Assembly (NCBI RefSeq): GCF_003026395.1
Contig: NZ_PYOO01000003.1
Coordinates: 354,314-418,313 of the forward strand
Reading direction: 5' to 3'
Source: Photobacterium iliopiscarium
GTDB lineage: Bacteria; Pseudomonadota; Gammaproteobacteria; Enterobacterales; Vibrionaceae
DNA: 64,000 nt
The translations under genes were made by a program, and so were the position numbers. Positions 8,579-17,615 of this stretch are shown one piece after another. Under the pieces are notes generated by a model. The model was not told where the DNA came from, made no database searches, and was given only the letters and a program-made list of their open reading frames with translations. Within the stretch, counting starts at the first letter, position 1. Every line of letters begins with the position of its first letter.

Positions 8579-9670
8579 TTACTCTTCGCGCTTTGATTTC
8601 CACTTTTTAATACCGTTGCTCTTGCCACCAAAACTTGGTTTGCTATCAGCACTTGGTGTTGACGTACGCGCAGGACGATCATCATTATTACGACGAGGCG
8701 CATCAGCACGGTATCCACTGTGGCTATTACGCTCTTCATTCTGATTACGGCTACTACGGTTCGCACCATCGGGACGACGATTAAAATCACCCGTACCGCT
8801 GTAAGTTTTAAACTGTTTTTCAGCGGCATGACGTTCATTACGCGCTTCTTGTGCACGGTGATCATACAACTTCGCGTCAGTTGCTTTTGCGATCGTACGG
8901 CCTTCAGCATCGGTCATTGACGCTTCTTCAGTACCGCTTGATTGTGAAATCAACTGTTGAATTTCAGCGATTTCAGCATCGGTTAAATAACGCCATTTGC
9001 CATTTGGTAAGCCATCAATTGTAATATTCATGATACGTACGCGACGAAGTTTATATACTTCATAACCTAACGCTTCACACATACGACGAATTTGACGGTT
9101 TAAGCCTTGTGTTAAAACGATACGGAATGAGAAGTTCGTTTCTTTAGTCACTTTACACGGCAGCGTAACAGTATCTAAAATCTCAACACCTGATGACATT
9201 TTTTCAAGAAATTCAGGGGTAATCGCTTGGTCAACACGCACTACATATTCTTTTTCATGCGAGTTACCGGCACGAAGAATTTTATTAACGATATCACCGT
9301 CATTGGTTAAGAAAATAAGACCATCAGACGGCTTATCTAAACGACCAATCGGAAAAATACGCTTACGGTGATTAATGAAATCAATCACGTTGCCTTCAAT
9401 ATGGCGCTCAGTCGTACAGGTGATACCCGTTGGCTTATTAAGCGCGATATAAATTGGACGTTCTTTGCTACGTAATGGCTTATCATCAACCAATACTTCG
9501 TCTTTATCCATTACTCGCATACCCATTTCAGGCATAGTGCCATTAAGGGTTACACGTCCCTGATCAATCAGCTTGTCCGCCTCACGGCGTGAGCAATAGC
9601 CAGTATCACTGATAAATTTATTAAGTCGAACCCCTTTCGGGCTCTGCTGTTCAGTAGAATTTTGTGACAT
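8579..9670 (-). CDS. rluF: 23S rRNA pseudouridine(2604) synthase RluF
   Basis: RluF isomerises U2604 of 23S rRNA to pseudouridine, and in E. coli it also modifies U35 in the tRNA-Tyr anticodon. An N-terminal S4 RNA-binding domain (about 14-60) is followed by the RsuA/RluF catalytic domain with the active-site aspartate in GRLDKPSDG near residue 115 and the family motif GLNRQIRRMCEALGYEVYKL. At 363 residues it is longer than the ~290-residue E. coli enzyme. The extra C-terminal ~110 residues are polar, rich in Arg, Asn and Ser, and probably disordered. It is transcribed alone toward the repeat array. Eight tRNA-Tyr genes, possible substrates, lie 4.6 kb away. Confidence 0.92.
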   Translation of the reverse strand: MSQNSTEQQSPKGVRLNKFISDTGYCSRREADKLIDQGRVTLNGTMPEMGMRVMDKDEVLVDDKPLRSKERPIYIALNKPTGITCTTERHIEGNVIDFINHRKRIFPIGRLDKPSDGLIFLTNDGDIVNKILRAGNSHEKEYVVRVDQAITPEFLEKMSSGVEILDTVTLPCKVTKETNFSFRIVLTQGLNRQIRRMCEALGYEVYKLRRVRIMNITIDGLPNGKWRYLTDAEIAEIQQLISQSSGTEEASMTDAEGRTIAKATDAKLYDHRAQEARNERHAAEKQFKTYSGTGDFNRRPDGANRSSRNQNEERNSHSGYRADAPRRNNDDRPARTSTPSADSKPSFGGKSNGIKKWKSKREE

Positions 9671-9899
9671 GTTTTTCTTCTATAAAGGGCTTTAGGTCGA
9701 TCAGGGCAATAAACCACTTAACTGTAGTTTACTTGCTCGATAGTTGTTATGAGGGGAGTTTAACTGATTGTCGATTAAAGAGGTAGTTTTGATGTAAAGC
9801 TCTTAAGTAAAGGACAAAGGGCATTGGTGTTCTGGCACCAAATAGAAATATATTCAGCATCCTCGACACTTTGCCCTCGTCCTTCGTCCCTAAATACGC

Positions 9900-12800
9900 T
9901 TATTTCGGTAAATCACCATGATTAATACGACCGATATAATCATGCTGCAATTCTTTCTCTAATTGCGCTTCGATATAACCTGGTGATTTGGTTTTAGCTG
10001 ATAACAAGCGGTACATCGCTGGGATCACTAATAATGTTACCAAAGTGGCAAATGCCATTCCAAAGAACACCACCGTACCCACCGCGATACGACTTTCAGC
10101 ACCTGCGCCAGTTGATAGAATCAACGGTAAAGAACCAAACAAGGTTGTAAACGCGGTCATTAAAATAGGTCGTAATCGACGTACTGACGCATCAACAATC
10201 GCTTGTTCAAACTCAATCCCTTTATCACGCAGTTGGTTAGCAAATTCAACGATTAAAATACCGTTTTTCGTCACCATACCAATCAACATGATCATCCCAA
10301 TCTGGCTATAAATATTGAGCCCTTGTCCCATTATCCATAATCCAGCAAGACCACCAAAGATCCCCATCGGTACGGTTAGCATAACCACCAGCGGGTTAAT
10401 AAAGCTTTCAAACTGCGCTGCAAGTACTAAATAAGCCACCAATAGCGCCAGTCCAAATACCACTGCGATACTACTTTGGTTATCTCGGAAATCTTGTGAT
10501 TCACCAGCATAGCTAATGGAGATATCAGACGGTAAAGTATCTATTGCTTGTTGATCTAAGAAATCAAGCGCATCACCTAGCGTATAACCATTTGAAAGAT
10601 TCGCTTTTAAGGTGATCGATTTCTGTTTTTGGTGATGACTTAATTTTTGTGCTGATGCCACTTCATCAATAGACGCCACGGTATCAAGTGTAACTAGCTT
10701 GCCATTTTTCGCCCGTAGATAAATCTGACTAAGATCGGTTGAACTATTAAAGCTATTTTCATCACCACGAAGATAAACATCGTATTCCTCACCGCGATCA
10801 ACAAAGGTTGTTTCACTGCGACCGCCAAGCATCACTTCTAATGTTTCCGCGATTTCAGTGACGGGAATACCTAGTTCAGCCGCACGCTCACGATTTACAT
10901 TCACTAACAGCTCAGGGGTTGTTTCAGCGTAATCTAAATCAGCCCCTTCCATTAATGGGCTATCTTCAGCAATATGTTGCAGCTTAGTCGCCCATTTAAA
11001 CAGCTCTTGGTAATCCGCGCCGCCTAATACAAATTGGACCGGTTCTGACGATCCACCTCGAAAACCAGGCATCATCGGCATCACTCGCACATCGGGAATA
11101 CCCGCTAGCGTCTTACTTATGATTCCCAATGCTTGTTGTGCCCCAACGGTACGATCATTCCAATCTTCTAATTGCATGATCACAAAGCCAGTTTGATCTC
11201 CCGCTCGACCACCAAAGGCCGGCGATTGAATACTAACTGATTTTAATATCCCTTTGCCTAATAGCGGTAATAAACGTGCTTCAACTTGATCCATGTTGCC
11301 GATCATACGGTTATAACTGGTACCTTCTGCGCCTTTAACAAACGCAAATAACACCCCACGATCTTCCTGTGGTGCAAGTTGCGCGGGGATCACTTTCATT
11401 AATCCTGCGCTGGCTACAATACACGCTAACACCACCAACGGTGCAACAAACCGTTTCTTAACGGCCACCGTTACCATACGACGGTAACCATGCTCTAATT
11501 TATCAAATTGACGATCAATCCACAGATTAAAACGATTTGGCTTCACATTCACTTGCAGTAATTTACTGCACATAACAGGGGTTAACGTTAAAGCAATTAA
11601 TGATGAGAAGATCACTGACATCGCCAATAATACGGAGAACTCAGTAAATAAACGCCCTACCATGCCTTCCATAAACGATATCGGTAAGAACACCATCACT
11701 AACACCGCTGTCGTTGCCACTACCGCAAATCCAACTTCACGAGTGCCTTTATAAGCGGCTAGTAATGGTGATTCTCCACGTTGTAAATGGTGGAAAACGT
11801 TTTCAACCACCACAATCGCATCATCAACCACCAATCCAATCGCTAAAATTAACGCCATCAAGGTTAATAAGTTAATTGAAAAACCAAAGAAATAAGCAGT
11901 GATAAAAGCTGAGATTAAAGACACTGGCACCGTAACCGCAGGAATTAGCGTTGCCCGCACTTGGCCAATAAAAATATACAGCACCAAAATAACCAAAGCG
12001 CCGGTTACTAATAACGTACTGTAAACTTCACTAATTGAACGTTCAATAAACACCGTGGCATCATAATCAAGCGTCAATGAAGCGCCTTTAGGCAAAAATT
12101 GCTGCATTTTAGCCACTTCAGCACGCACTTCTTTAGCCACATCAAGCGGATTAGCATCGGACATAGTCACAATGCCTAAACTTAAATTAACGGCACCATT
12201 ACTTTTAAAAGTTGAATTTTCATTTTCTGCGCCAATCGTAACGTCTGCGACATCTTTTAAATAAATAGGTGTGCCAGCCTCAGAGGTACGAACCACTAAA
12301 TATTTAAAATCATCGACGGTTTGGTAAAGCCGCGCGGTACGAACGGACATCACCGTTTGATCATTACGAACTTCGCCACCGGGTAATTCAACGTTTTCAT
12401 CATTTAATGCATTAACGATATCTTTGGTGGTAACACCTCGGCCGGCCATTAGTGTCGGTTGTAACTTTACATACATTACCTTGTACAAACCGCCACTAAG
12501 ACTGACTGAGCTAACACCATTTAAAAGACTGAAACGATCTTCTAAGACTCGCTGAGCGTAATCCGTTAATTGGGTACGATCCATTTCAGATGACGATAAA
12601 TTAATGTAGATCGCAGGCTCACCTGAACCGTTATCTTTCGATACTATCGGATCATTGGCATCATCAGGAAGGCGACGTTGGGCACGAGCAACCGCATCAC
12701 GAATATCACTGACACCTTCAGTGAGATCCCAATCCATATCAAATTCAACCGTGATCCGCGACATACCATTACGAGTAACGGAAGTAATGTTATCAATACC

Positions 12801-13025
12801 ACTGATCCCTGATAATTCATCTTCTATCGGGGTAGTCACTTGGCTTTCCATTACCGTTGCTGAAGTACCGTCATAGGTTGTCATAATAGTCACAACAGGA
12901 CTTTCAACATCCGGCATCTCACGGACTGCTAACTTAGAGAATGAAACGATACCAAACACACACAACAACAAACTTAATACGATCGCTACCACTGGCCGTT
13001 TTACTGAAATATCAGATAACCACAT
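9900..13025 (-). CDS. RND-family multidrug efflux pump, inner-membrane transporter
   Basis: This HAE1-type resistance-nodulation-division transporter exports drugs or toxic amphiphiles by proton antiport, as a trimer joined to an adaptor and a TolC-like channel. The 1041 residues have the standard layout: TM1 at the N-terminus, a large periplasmic loop, TM2-6 including the proton-relay segment LAIGLVVDDAIVVVEN, a second periplasmic loop, then TM8-12. Its start codon overlaps the stop of the adaptor gene by one base (TAATG), so the two are translationally coupled. No outer-membrane channel gene is present, so TolC is presumably used. It resembles the Vex pumps of Vibrio, but I cannot say which one. 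Confidence 0.93.
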   Translation of the reverse strand: MWLSDISVKRPVVAIVLSLLLCVFGIVSFSKLAVREMPDVESPVVTIMTTYDGTSATVMESQVTTPIEDELSGISGIDNITSVTRNGMSRITVEFDMDWDLTEGVSDIRDAVARAQRRLPDDANDPIVSKDNGSGEPAIYINLSSSEMDRTQLTDYAQRVLEDRFSLLNGVSSVSLSGGLYKVMYVKLQPTLMAGRGVTTKDIVNALNDENVELPGGEVRNDQTVMSVRTARLYQTVDDFKYLVVRTSEAGTPIYLKDVADVTIGAENENSTFKSNGAVNLSLGIVTMSDANPLDVAKEVRAEVAKMQQFLPKGASLTLDYDATVFIERSISEVYSTLLVTGALVILVLYIFIGQVRATLIPAVTVPVSLISAFITAYFFGFSINLLTLMALILAIGLVVDDAIVVVENVFHHLQRGESPLLAAYKGTREVGFAVVATTAVLVMVFLPISFMEGMVGRLFTEFSVLLAMSVIFSSLIALTLTPVMCSKLLQVNVKPNRFNLWIDRQFDKLEHGYRRMVTVAVKKRFVAPLVVLACIVASAGLMKVIPAQLAPQEDRGVLFAFVKGAEGTSYNRMIGNMDQVEARLLPLLGKGILKSVSIQSPAFGGRAGDQTGFVIMQLEDWNDRTVGAQQALGIISKTLAGIPDVRVMPMMPGFRGGSSEPVQFVLGGADYQELFKWATKLQHIAEDSPLMEGADLDYAETTPELLVNVNRERAAELGIPVTEIAETLEVMLGGRSETTFVDRGEEYDVYLRGDENSFNSSTDLSQIYLRAKNGKLVTLDTVASIDEVASAQKLSHHQKQKSITLKANLSNGYTLGDALDFLDQQAIDTLPSDISISYAGESQDFRDNQSSIAVVFGLALLVAYLVLAAQFESFINPLVVMLTVPMGIFGGLAGLWIMGQGLNIYSQIGMIMLIGMVTKNGILIVEFANQLRDKGIEFEQAIVDASVRRLRPILMTAFTTLFGSLPLILSTGAGAESRIAVGTVVFFGMAFATLVTLLVIPAMYRLLSAKTKSPGYIEAQLEKELQHDYIGRINHGDLPK

Positions 13026-14098
13026 TAGCTCGCCACTCCAACAGCTGGGGTAATGTCTTTAATGGTGATGCCATCGCGCATGTTAACTAACCCTTGTACA
13101 ACAATACGATCGCCGGTTTTTAACCCTTTGCTGATCACTACGTTATTATCAATACGCTCACCTAACTCAACCAAGGTTCGGTGCACTTTTTGTTGTGGAT
13201 CAACAAGATAAACATAACGTTTAGTACCTGAATATTCTAAAGCTTGTACGGGGATAATCGCTTGTTGTTGCGGAATAAAATCAAGTTCTGTTGCAAGTAA
13301 CATTCCTGGTTTCAAAGCATGATCACTATTTTTAAATACAACCCGAACTTTAATATTTAATGAATCAGGTTGAACACGTGAATCAATGGCTTGAATTTTA
13401 CCAATAAAGGCGCGATCGCCCCATGCTTGGCTTTTTGCGGTAACGTTAATTCCAACCGTTAAAGATGAGATATATTGCTCTGGTACTTCAATATCCAGAC
13501 GCATAGAAGAAAGGTCATCAAAATTAAATAATGCACCGCCAGCAGCGACCATATGACCCGGACTAAAATCATAGAGACCAACGGTGCCATTAAACGGCGC
13601 TCGAATAGCATGATCGTTAAGATTCGCTAAAGCCGCTTTTAAACGAGCATTGGCAATACTGGTATTGGCAGCTTGAGCATCAATTTCAGTTTTAGTAATA
13701 GCGCCACGAGATAATAAACGCTGAAATTCAGTCAGTTTTCGTTTTTCATCATTACGATAGGCTAATGCTTCATCATAAGCAGCCACCGCTTTATCATCAT
13801 CAAGTTGAATTAATAGTTGGCCTTTCTTGACCGTACTATTAACAGGAACTGCAATCGTTTTTATTTTAGCCGAAACTTCTGCTGCAATATTAACGGCATG
13901 TTCCGCATTCAACTTACCCACTAATGAAAGTGATTGAGCAACAGCTAAAGAACTAACCTCTCCCGTTGTCACAGATACAACACGTGACGATAACGCGGGC
14001 GGTGATTTATTTTGCGCAGCGTGTGACGTTCCTTGAAAGTAAAAATAGCTACCCGATAATGCGGCAGTGACTAATACTGCTACGACCATTTTTTTCAT
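13025..14098 (-). CDS. RND efflux periplasmic adaptor (membrane fusion protein)
   Basis: This adaptor bridges the RND pump to the outer-membrane channel. It is 357 residues long, with an N-terminal membrane anchor or signal segment (about 4-22). A biotinyl-lipoyl half motif follows (VNSTVKKGQLLIQLDD near 90), then an alpha-hairpin region. The second lipoyl half comes next (IRAPFNGTVGLYDFSPGHMV), and then beta-barrel and C-terminal membrane-proximal domains ending in KTGDRIVVQGLVNMRDG. It is the first gene of the two-gene operon, with the pump overlapping it by one base. There is no cysteine lipobox, so it is probably not a lipoprotein. The promoter should lie in 14099-14230, but I see no local regulator gene. 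Confidence 0.92.
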   Translation of the reverse strand: MKKMVVAVLVTAALSGSYFYFQGTSHAAQNKSPPALSSRVVSVTTGEVSSLAVAQSLSLVGKLNAEHAVNIAAEVSAKIKTIAVPVNSTVKKGQLLIQLDDDKAVAAYDEALAYRNDEKRKLTEFQRLLSRGAITKTEIDAQAANTSIANARLKAALANLNDHAIRAPFNGTVGLYDFSPGHMVAAGGALFNFDDLSSMRLDIEVPEQYISSLTVGINVTAKSQAWGDRAFIGKIQAIDSRVQPDSLNIKVRVVFKNSDHALKPGMLLATELDFIPQQQAIIPVQALEYSGTKRYVYLVDPQQKVHRTLVELGERIDNNVVISKGLKTGDRIVVQGLVNMRDGITIKDITPAVGVAS

Positions 14099-14237
14099 TT
14101 ATTAAAACCATCATAAAAATCCTAGTCGAATAATATCTGAACTAAAGGATGAATAACGTCAAGAAATGTAAAGTTAAGCAAAAATCGACTTACTGATGAA
14201 AAATCAAGCAAGCGCTCGATGATATTGATAAAAAAGG

Positions 14238-14265
14238 TTTACAGCGCTGAAATGTTTGTTATTAT
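14238..14265 (+). promoter_or_regulatory. Promoter of the tRNA-Tyr array
   Basis: A -35 box TTTACA (14238-14243) and a -10 box TATTAT (14260-14265) are separated by 16 bases. They are followed by a GC-rich discriminator (ccgccccgc) before the first tRNA at 14281. A GC-rich discriminator is typical of stringently controlled stable RNA promoters. Confidence 0.65.
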
Positions 14266-14280
14266 CCGCCCCGCACTTGT

Positions 14281-14365
14281 GGTGGGGTTCCCGAGTGGCC
14301 AAAGGGAGCAGATTGTAAATCTGCCGGCACTGCCTTCGAAGGTTCGAATCCTTCCCCCACCACCA
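14281..14365 (+). tRNA. tRNA-Tyr(GUA), copy 1
   Basis: This is an 85-base class II tRNA with encoded CCA and anticodon GTA in GATTGTAAATC. The acceptor stem is GGTGGGG paired with CCCCACC. It differs from copies 2-8 at acceptor pair 7-66 (G-C instead of A-T), with both sides changed together. It is nearest the promoter. Confidence 0.97.
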
Positions 14366-14456
14366 TTAATTTTGAAGAATTGTTTTATAACAGTTTTTCG
14401 GTGATTAAAGTGGCCTTTAATCACCAGAGTAACGAATAACTATAGCAACATCCCGT

Positions 14457-14541
14457 GGTGGGATTCCCGAGTGGCCAAAGGGAGCAGATTGTAAATCTGC
14501 CGGCACTGCCTTCGAAGGTTCGAATCCTTCTCCCACCACCA
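14457..14541 (+). tRNA. tRNA-Tyr(GUA), copy 2
   Basis: 85 bases with anticodon GTA, encoded CCA and acceptor GGTGGGA/TCCCACC. It starts 176 bases after copy 1. Confidence 0.97.
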
Positions 14542-14631
14542 TCATTTTGAAAAATTGTTTTATGACGGTTTTTCAGTGGTTAAAGTGGCCTTTAATCACC
14601 AGAGTAACAAATAACTATAGCAACATCCCGT

Positions 14632-14716
14632 GGTGGGATTCCCGAGTGGCCAAAGGGAGCAGATTGTAAATCTGCCGGCACTGCCTTCGAAGGTTCGAAT
14701 CCTTCTCCCACCACCA
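14632..14716 (+). tRNA. tRNA-Tyr(GUA), copy 3
   Basis: Identical in sequence to copy 2 and spaced exactly 175 bases from it. Confidence 0.97.
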
Positions 14717-14806
14717 TCATTTTGAAAAATTGTTTTATGACGGTTTTTCAGTGGTTAAAGTGGCCTTTAATCACCAGAGTAACAAATAACTATAGCAACA
14801 TCCCGT

Positions 14807-14891
14807 GGTGGGATTCCCGAGTGGCCAAAGGGAGCAGATTGTAAATCTGCCGGCACTGCCTTCGAAGGTTCGAATCCTTCTCCCACCACCA
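14807..14891 (+). tRNA. tRNA-Tyr(GUA), copy 4
   Basis: Identical to copy 2, 175 bases after copy 3. The spacer behind it changes to the 'gtaattaaagtgagctttaattac' type in its hairpin. Confidence 0.97.
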
Positions 14892-14981
14892 TCATTTTGA
14901 AAAATTGTTTTATAACGGTTTTTCAGTAATTAAAGTGAGCTTTAATTACACTAGCAACAAATAACTATAGCAACATCCCGT

Positions 14982-15066
14982 GGTGGGATTCCCGAGTGGC
15001 CAAAGGGAGCAGATTGTAAATCTGCCGGCACTGCCTTCGAAGGTTCGAATCCTTCTCCCACCACCA
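14982..15066 (+). tRNA. tRNA-Tyr(GUA), copy 5
   Basis: Identical to copy 2, 175 bases after copy 4. The spacers on both sides carry the 'aattaaag' hairpin variant. Confidence 0.97.
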
Positions 15067-15156
15067 TCATTTTGAAAAATTGTTTTATAACGGTTTTTCA
15101 GTAATTAAAGTGAGCTTTAATTACACTAGCAACAAATAACTATAGCAACATCCCGT

Positions 15157-15241
15157 GGTGGGATTCCCGAGTGGCCAAAGGGAGCAGATTGTAAATCTGC
15201 CGGCACTGCCTTCGAAGGTTCGAATCCTTCTCCCACCACCA
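15157..15241 (+). tRNA. tRNA-Tyr(GUA), copy 6
   Basis: Identical to copy 2, 175 bases after copy 5. Confidence 0.97.
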
Positions 15242-15331
15242 TCATTTTGAAAAATTGTTTTATGACGGTTTTTCAGTGATTAAAGTGGCCTTTAATCACC
15301 AGAGTAACGAATAATTATAGCAATATCCCGT

Positions 15332-15416
15332 GGTGGGATTCCCGAGTGGCCAAAGGGAGCAGATTGTAAATCTGCCGGCACTGCCTTCGAAGGTTCGAAT
15401 CCTTCTCCCACCACCA
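15332..15416 (+). tRNA. tRNA-Tyr(GUA), copy 7
   Basis: Identical to copy 2, 175 bases after copy 6. Confidence 0.97.
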
Positions 15417-15506
15417 TCATTTTGAAAAATTGTTTTATGACGGTTTTTCCGTGGTTAAAGTGGCCTTTAATCACTAAAGTAACGAATAACTATAGCAACA
15501 TCCCGT

Positions 15507-15591
15507 GGTGGGATTCCCGAGTGGCCAAAGGGAGCAGATTGTAAATCTGCCGGCACTGCCTTCGAAGGTTCGAATCCTTCTCCCACCACCA
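15507..15591 (+). tRNA. tRNA-Tyr(GUA), copy 8
   Basis: Identical to copy 2, 175 bases after copy 7. It is followed directly by the terminator. Confidence 0.97.
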
Positions 15592-15597
15592 TCATTC

Positions 15598-15625
15598 AGC
15601 CAGTTGCTTAGCAGCTGGCTTTTTC
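15598..15625 (+). terminator. Terminator of the tRNA-Tyr array
   Basis: A 10 bp stem, AGCCAGTTGC / GCAGCTGGCT with one wobble pair and a TTA loop, is followed by TTTT. It begins six bases after the last tRNA. Confidence 0.85.
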
Positions 15626-15852
15626 ATATCAAAAATACCCCCGTATAAACGATCAACAAATCAAGCTGATTTATGCATAGATCGTTATGACAGAAGCACC
15701 TCCTCATACCAACATAGATTGGCAACAGATCAAGATACTGATTATTGATAATCACCCGTCTTCTACATTACTCAGTGACAGTGAACATCTCACGATAATA
15801 AGAAAAATGACTGTATGGCTGCAATTCGGTTATTACAACATTGGGTTTATCG

Positions 15853-15984
15853 TTAACTTTCACCATCGTCACTGGGTGATCCTTGTTTATATTTATCATT
15901 CCTATCTTCTTGATCTTTATTATCTTGATGCTCAGGTTCAACTTTCGGTTCAGCACCAAACAAACGCTTTATAAAATCAAACAT
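15853..15984 (-). CDS. Small protein, 43 residues, unknown function
   Basis: On the reverse strand an ATG at 15984 opens MFDFIKRLFGAEPKVEPEHQ and continues through a very polar Asp/Lys/Asn-rich tail to GES and a TAA. A good ribosome site, GGAG, lies seven bases before the ATG. The first ten residues form an amphipathic hydrophobic/basic patch that could touch membrane or a partner. The remainder looks disordered. I do not recognise the family. The gene stands alone between the tRNA-Tyr array and xthA, and competing longer frames on both strands have no ribosome site. Start signal and composition favour a real gene, but there is no homology evidence here. Confidence 0.6.
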   Translation of the reverse strand: MFDFIKRLFGAEPKVEPEHQDNKDQEDRNDKYKQGSPSDDGES

Positions 15985-16303
15985 ACTCTACTCCATGATT
16001 ATGGCGTCACAATAACGCTAAGTTAAATAAAAAACCGTTCCCATTATGATCCAGACCTACACTATCTAACGAATCCAACCGCGATCGTCATCGATTTAAT
16101 AATATTTGCTCTGGGTATTTAAAAACAACAACTTGTTATAAATGAGATAATTGCTTTTAGCATAGACCTGCATACTCGTTTATACCCAAATAAACTTACA
16201 CTATAAATATGATCACTCCTGATTGAAATGATCATATATCGAAGTGATAGCGCAATGTGCTAATATCAGTAACCATAATCATTCGCAGTTATGGATACTA
16301 AAT
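15985..16303. other. Intergenic region upstream of xthA
   Basis: About 320 AT-rich bases lie between the divergent small gene and xthA. They should hold promoters for both. I see no repeat or further gene. Confidence 0.5.
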
Positions 16304-17113
16304 ATGAAAGTTATTTCTTTTAACATCAATGGGCTACGAGCTCGTTTACATCAACTTCAAGCTATTATTGATAAGCATCAGCCTGACGTTATCGGTTTAC
16401 AAGAAATTAAAGTTCATGACGATGCTTTTCCGTTAGCGGATGTAGAAGCAATGGGATACAAAGTCTACTTTCATGGTCAGAAAGCCCATTACGGTGTCGC
16501 TATGCTATGTAAGCAAGAGCCTATTAGCGTACAAAAAGGCTTTCCCAGTGATGATGACGAAGCCCAGCGCCGCATGATCATGGCAACCTTTAAACAAGAA
16601 AATGGCAACAACATAACGGTAATGAACGGTTATTTTCCTCAAGGCGATAACGTTAAGCATGAAACCAAATTTCCTGCAAAAGAAAAATTCTACGCTGATT
16701 TAATGAATTACCTTGATAGTGCACACTCCAATGATGAAGAGCTTATCGTAATGGGTGACATTAATATCAGCCCGATCGATCTAGATATCGGTATTGGTCC
16801 ACTCAACGCTAAACGTTGGTTAAAAACAGGCAAATGTTCATTTCAACTGATTGAGCGTCAATGGTTGAAAACCTTATTAGATTGGGGTTTTATTGATACA
16901 TTCCGTCAACTTCATCCAACGGTCGACGATCAATTCTCATGGTTTGATTACCGTTCAAAAGGCTTTGTTGATAATAGAGGCTTACGTATCGATGTGATTT
17001 TAGCGACGCCAACATTAGCTAACCGCTGTATAGAGTCCGGTATTGATTACGAACTCCGTGGCATTGAAAAGCCCTCAGATCACGCCCCAATTTGGTCAAC
17101 TTTCACCGATTAA
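16304..17113 (+). CDS. xthA: Exodeoxyribonuclease III
   Basis: XthA is an AP endonuclease, 3'-5' exonuclease and 3'-phosphatase of base-excision repair in the cytoplasm. The 269-residue protein shows the ExoIII/APE signature. Metal-binding N7 lies in [14 protein letters not shown] and Glu in IGLQEIKV. The catalytic [14 protein letters not shown] segment (Asp, Asn) and the C-terminal SDHAPIW (Asp-His) are also present. Start choice: the frame is open 20 codons further upstream, but homologues begin MKxxSFNxNGLRAR, which matches the ATG at 16304. It appears to be a single-gene transcript ending at the hairpin at 17166-17195. Confidence 0.95.
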   Translation: MKVISFNINGLRARLHQLQAIIDKHQPDVIGLQEIKVHDDAFPLADVEAMGYKVYFHGQKAHYGVAMLCKQEPISVQKGFPSDDDEAQRRMIMATFKQENGNNITVMNGYFPQGDNVKHETKFPAKEKFYADLMNYLDSAHSNDEELIVMGDINISPIDLDIGIGPLNAKRWLKTGKCSFQLIERQWLKTLLDWGFIDTFRQLHPTVDDQFSWFDYRSKGFVDNRGLRIDVILATPTLANRCIESGIDYELRGIEKPSDHAPIWSTFTD

Positions 17114-17165
17114 TTTTTTAATTGAGTACCAATAACCATAATTACTCAAGCTAATAATTACATCT

Positions 17166-17196
17166 AAAAGCCGATAATTATTAATATCGGCTTTTG
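17166..17196. terminator. Terminator behind xthA
   Basis: Perfect 11 bp arms, AAAAGCCGATA and TATCGGCTTTT, surround an 8-base loop. The A-run and T-run let it work in either direction. Confidence 0.82.
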
Positions 17197-17536
17197 TTGA
17201 TTTTGCATATATATTCATCAATATAATTACACCATACCGTTACAGCATAGAATTAATCTATATTGTTGAATACTATTCATCGATAGGGTGAATATAAAAA
17301 AAGTTGAATCAATATTTTTTTAGCGGCATAAATACGTTAAAAAAAAGTTCCAAAAATCATAACTCATTGATTAATAAGGGCGCTAAATTTTGTAATCATA
17401 ACCAAACAATTATGAAATAAAATTACATTAAAATTTTTTTTAGTTTTCTCAAAAAAATTATACTCTTTAAATTCAATTGATTACATTATTTTACACTGTA
17501 ACAATATGTCTAATTTTGTTATAAATTTTCACCGCA

Positions 17537-17550
17537 ATGATCCAGATCAA
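17537..17550 (+). promoter_or_regulatory. FNR binding site of focA-pflB
   Basis: ATGAT-CCAG-ATCAA matches nine of ten conserved positions of the FNR consensus TTGAT-N4-ATCAA. Its centre (17543.5) lies 41.5 bases before the start site predicted from the -10 box at 17573-17578, the standard position for FNR class II activation. Confidence 0.78.
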
Positions 17551-17569
17551 GTTTATGATTCACAACCTT

Positions 17570-17585
17570 TGCTATTATTCTCGCA
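17570..17585 (+). promoter_or_regulatory. Extended -10 promoter of focA-pflB
   Basis: A TATTAT -10 box (17573-17578) is preceded by TGC, an extended -10 element. It should start transcription near 17585. There is no good -35 box, as expected for an activator-dependent promoter with FNR at -41.5. Confidence 0.68.
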
Positions 17586-17615
17586 GCCAAACTTAAACCA
17601 TTAAAGAGCACCCCT

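Larger units (their letters stand above)
14281..15591 (+). repeat. 175 bp tandem repeat carrying the eight tRNA-Tyr genes
   Basis: Each unit is an 85-base tRNA gene plus a ~90-base spacer. The spacer contains a small inverted repeat around 'taaagtggccttta' and ends in 'actatagcaacatcccgt'. No internal promoter or terminator with a T-run is visible in the spacers, so the array is probably one long precursor cut by RNases. Substitutions are confined to the spacers and to copy 1. Confidence 0.93.
17197..17615. other. AT-rich upstream region of focA
   Basis: This is about 420 bases of very AT-rich DNA with many A and T runs. The proximal end carries the FNR box and extended -10 promoter described separately. 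More distal half-sites such as TTGATTACATTA (near 17476) may bind other anaerobic regulators but are not convincing. I see no gene. Confidence 0.55.

Noticed and set aside
8557..8910. 117-codon frame overlapping the rluF tail
   Set aside because: It is a different-frame shadow of the basic C-terminal region of rluF without a start signal.
14219..15474. Frames of 60-61 codons on both strands in the tRNA-Tyr array
   Set aside because: They read through tRNA genes and repeat with the 175 bp unit.
15687..15974. 95-codon plus-strand frame between the tRNA-Tyr array and xthA
   Set aside because: No ribosome site, and it overlaps antisense to the 43-residue gene with a good start. Residue composition looks random.
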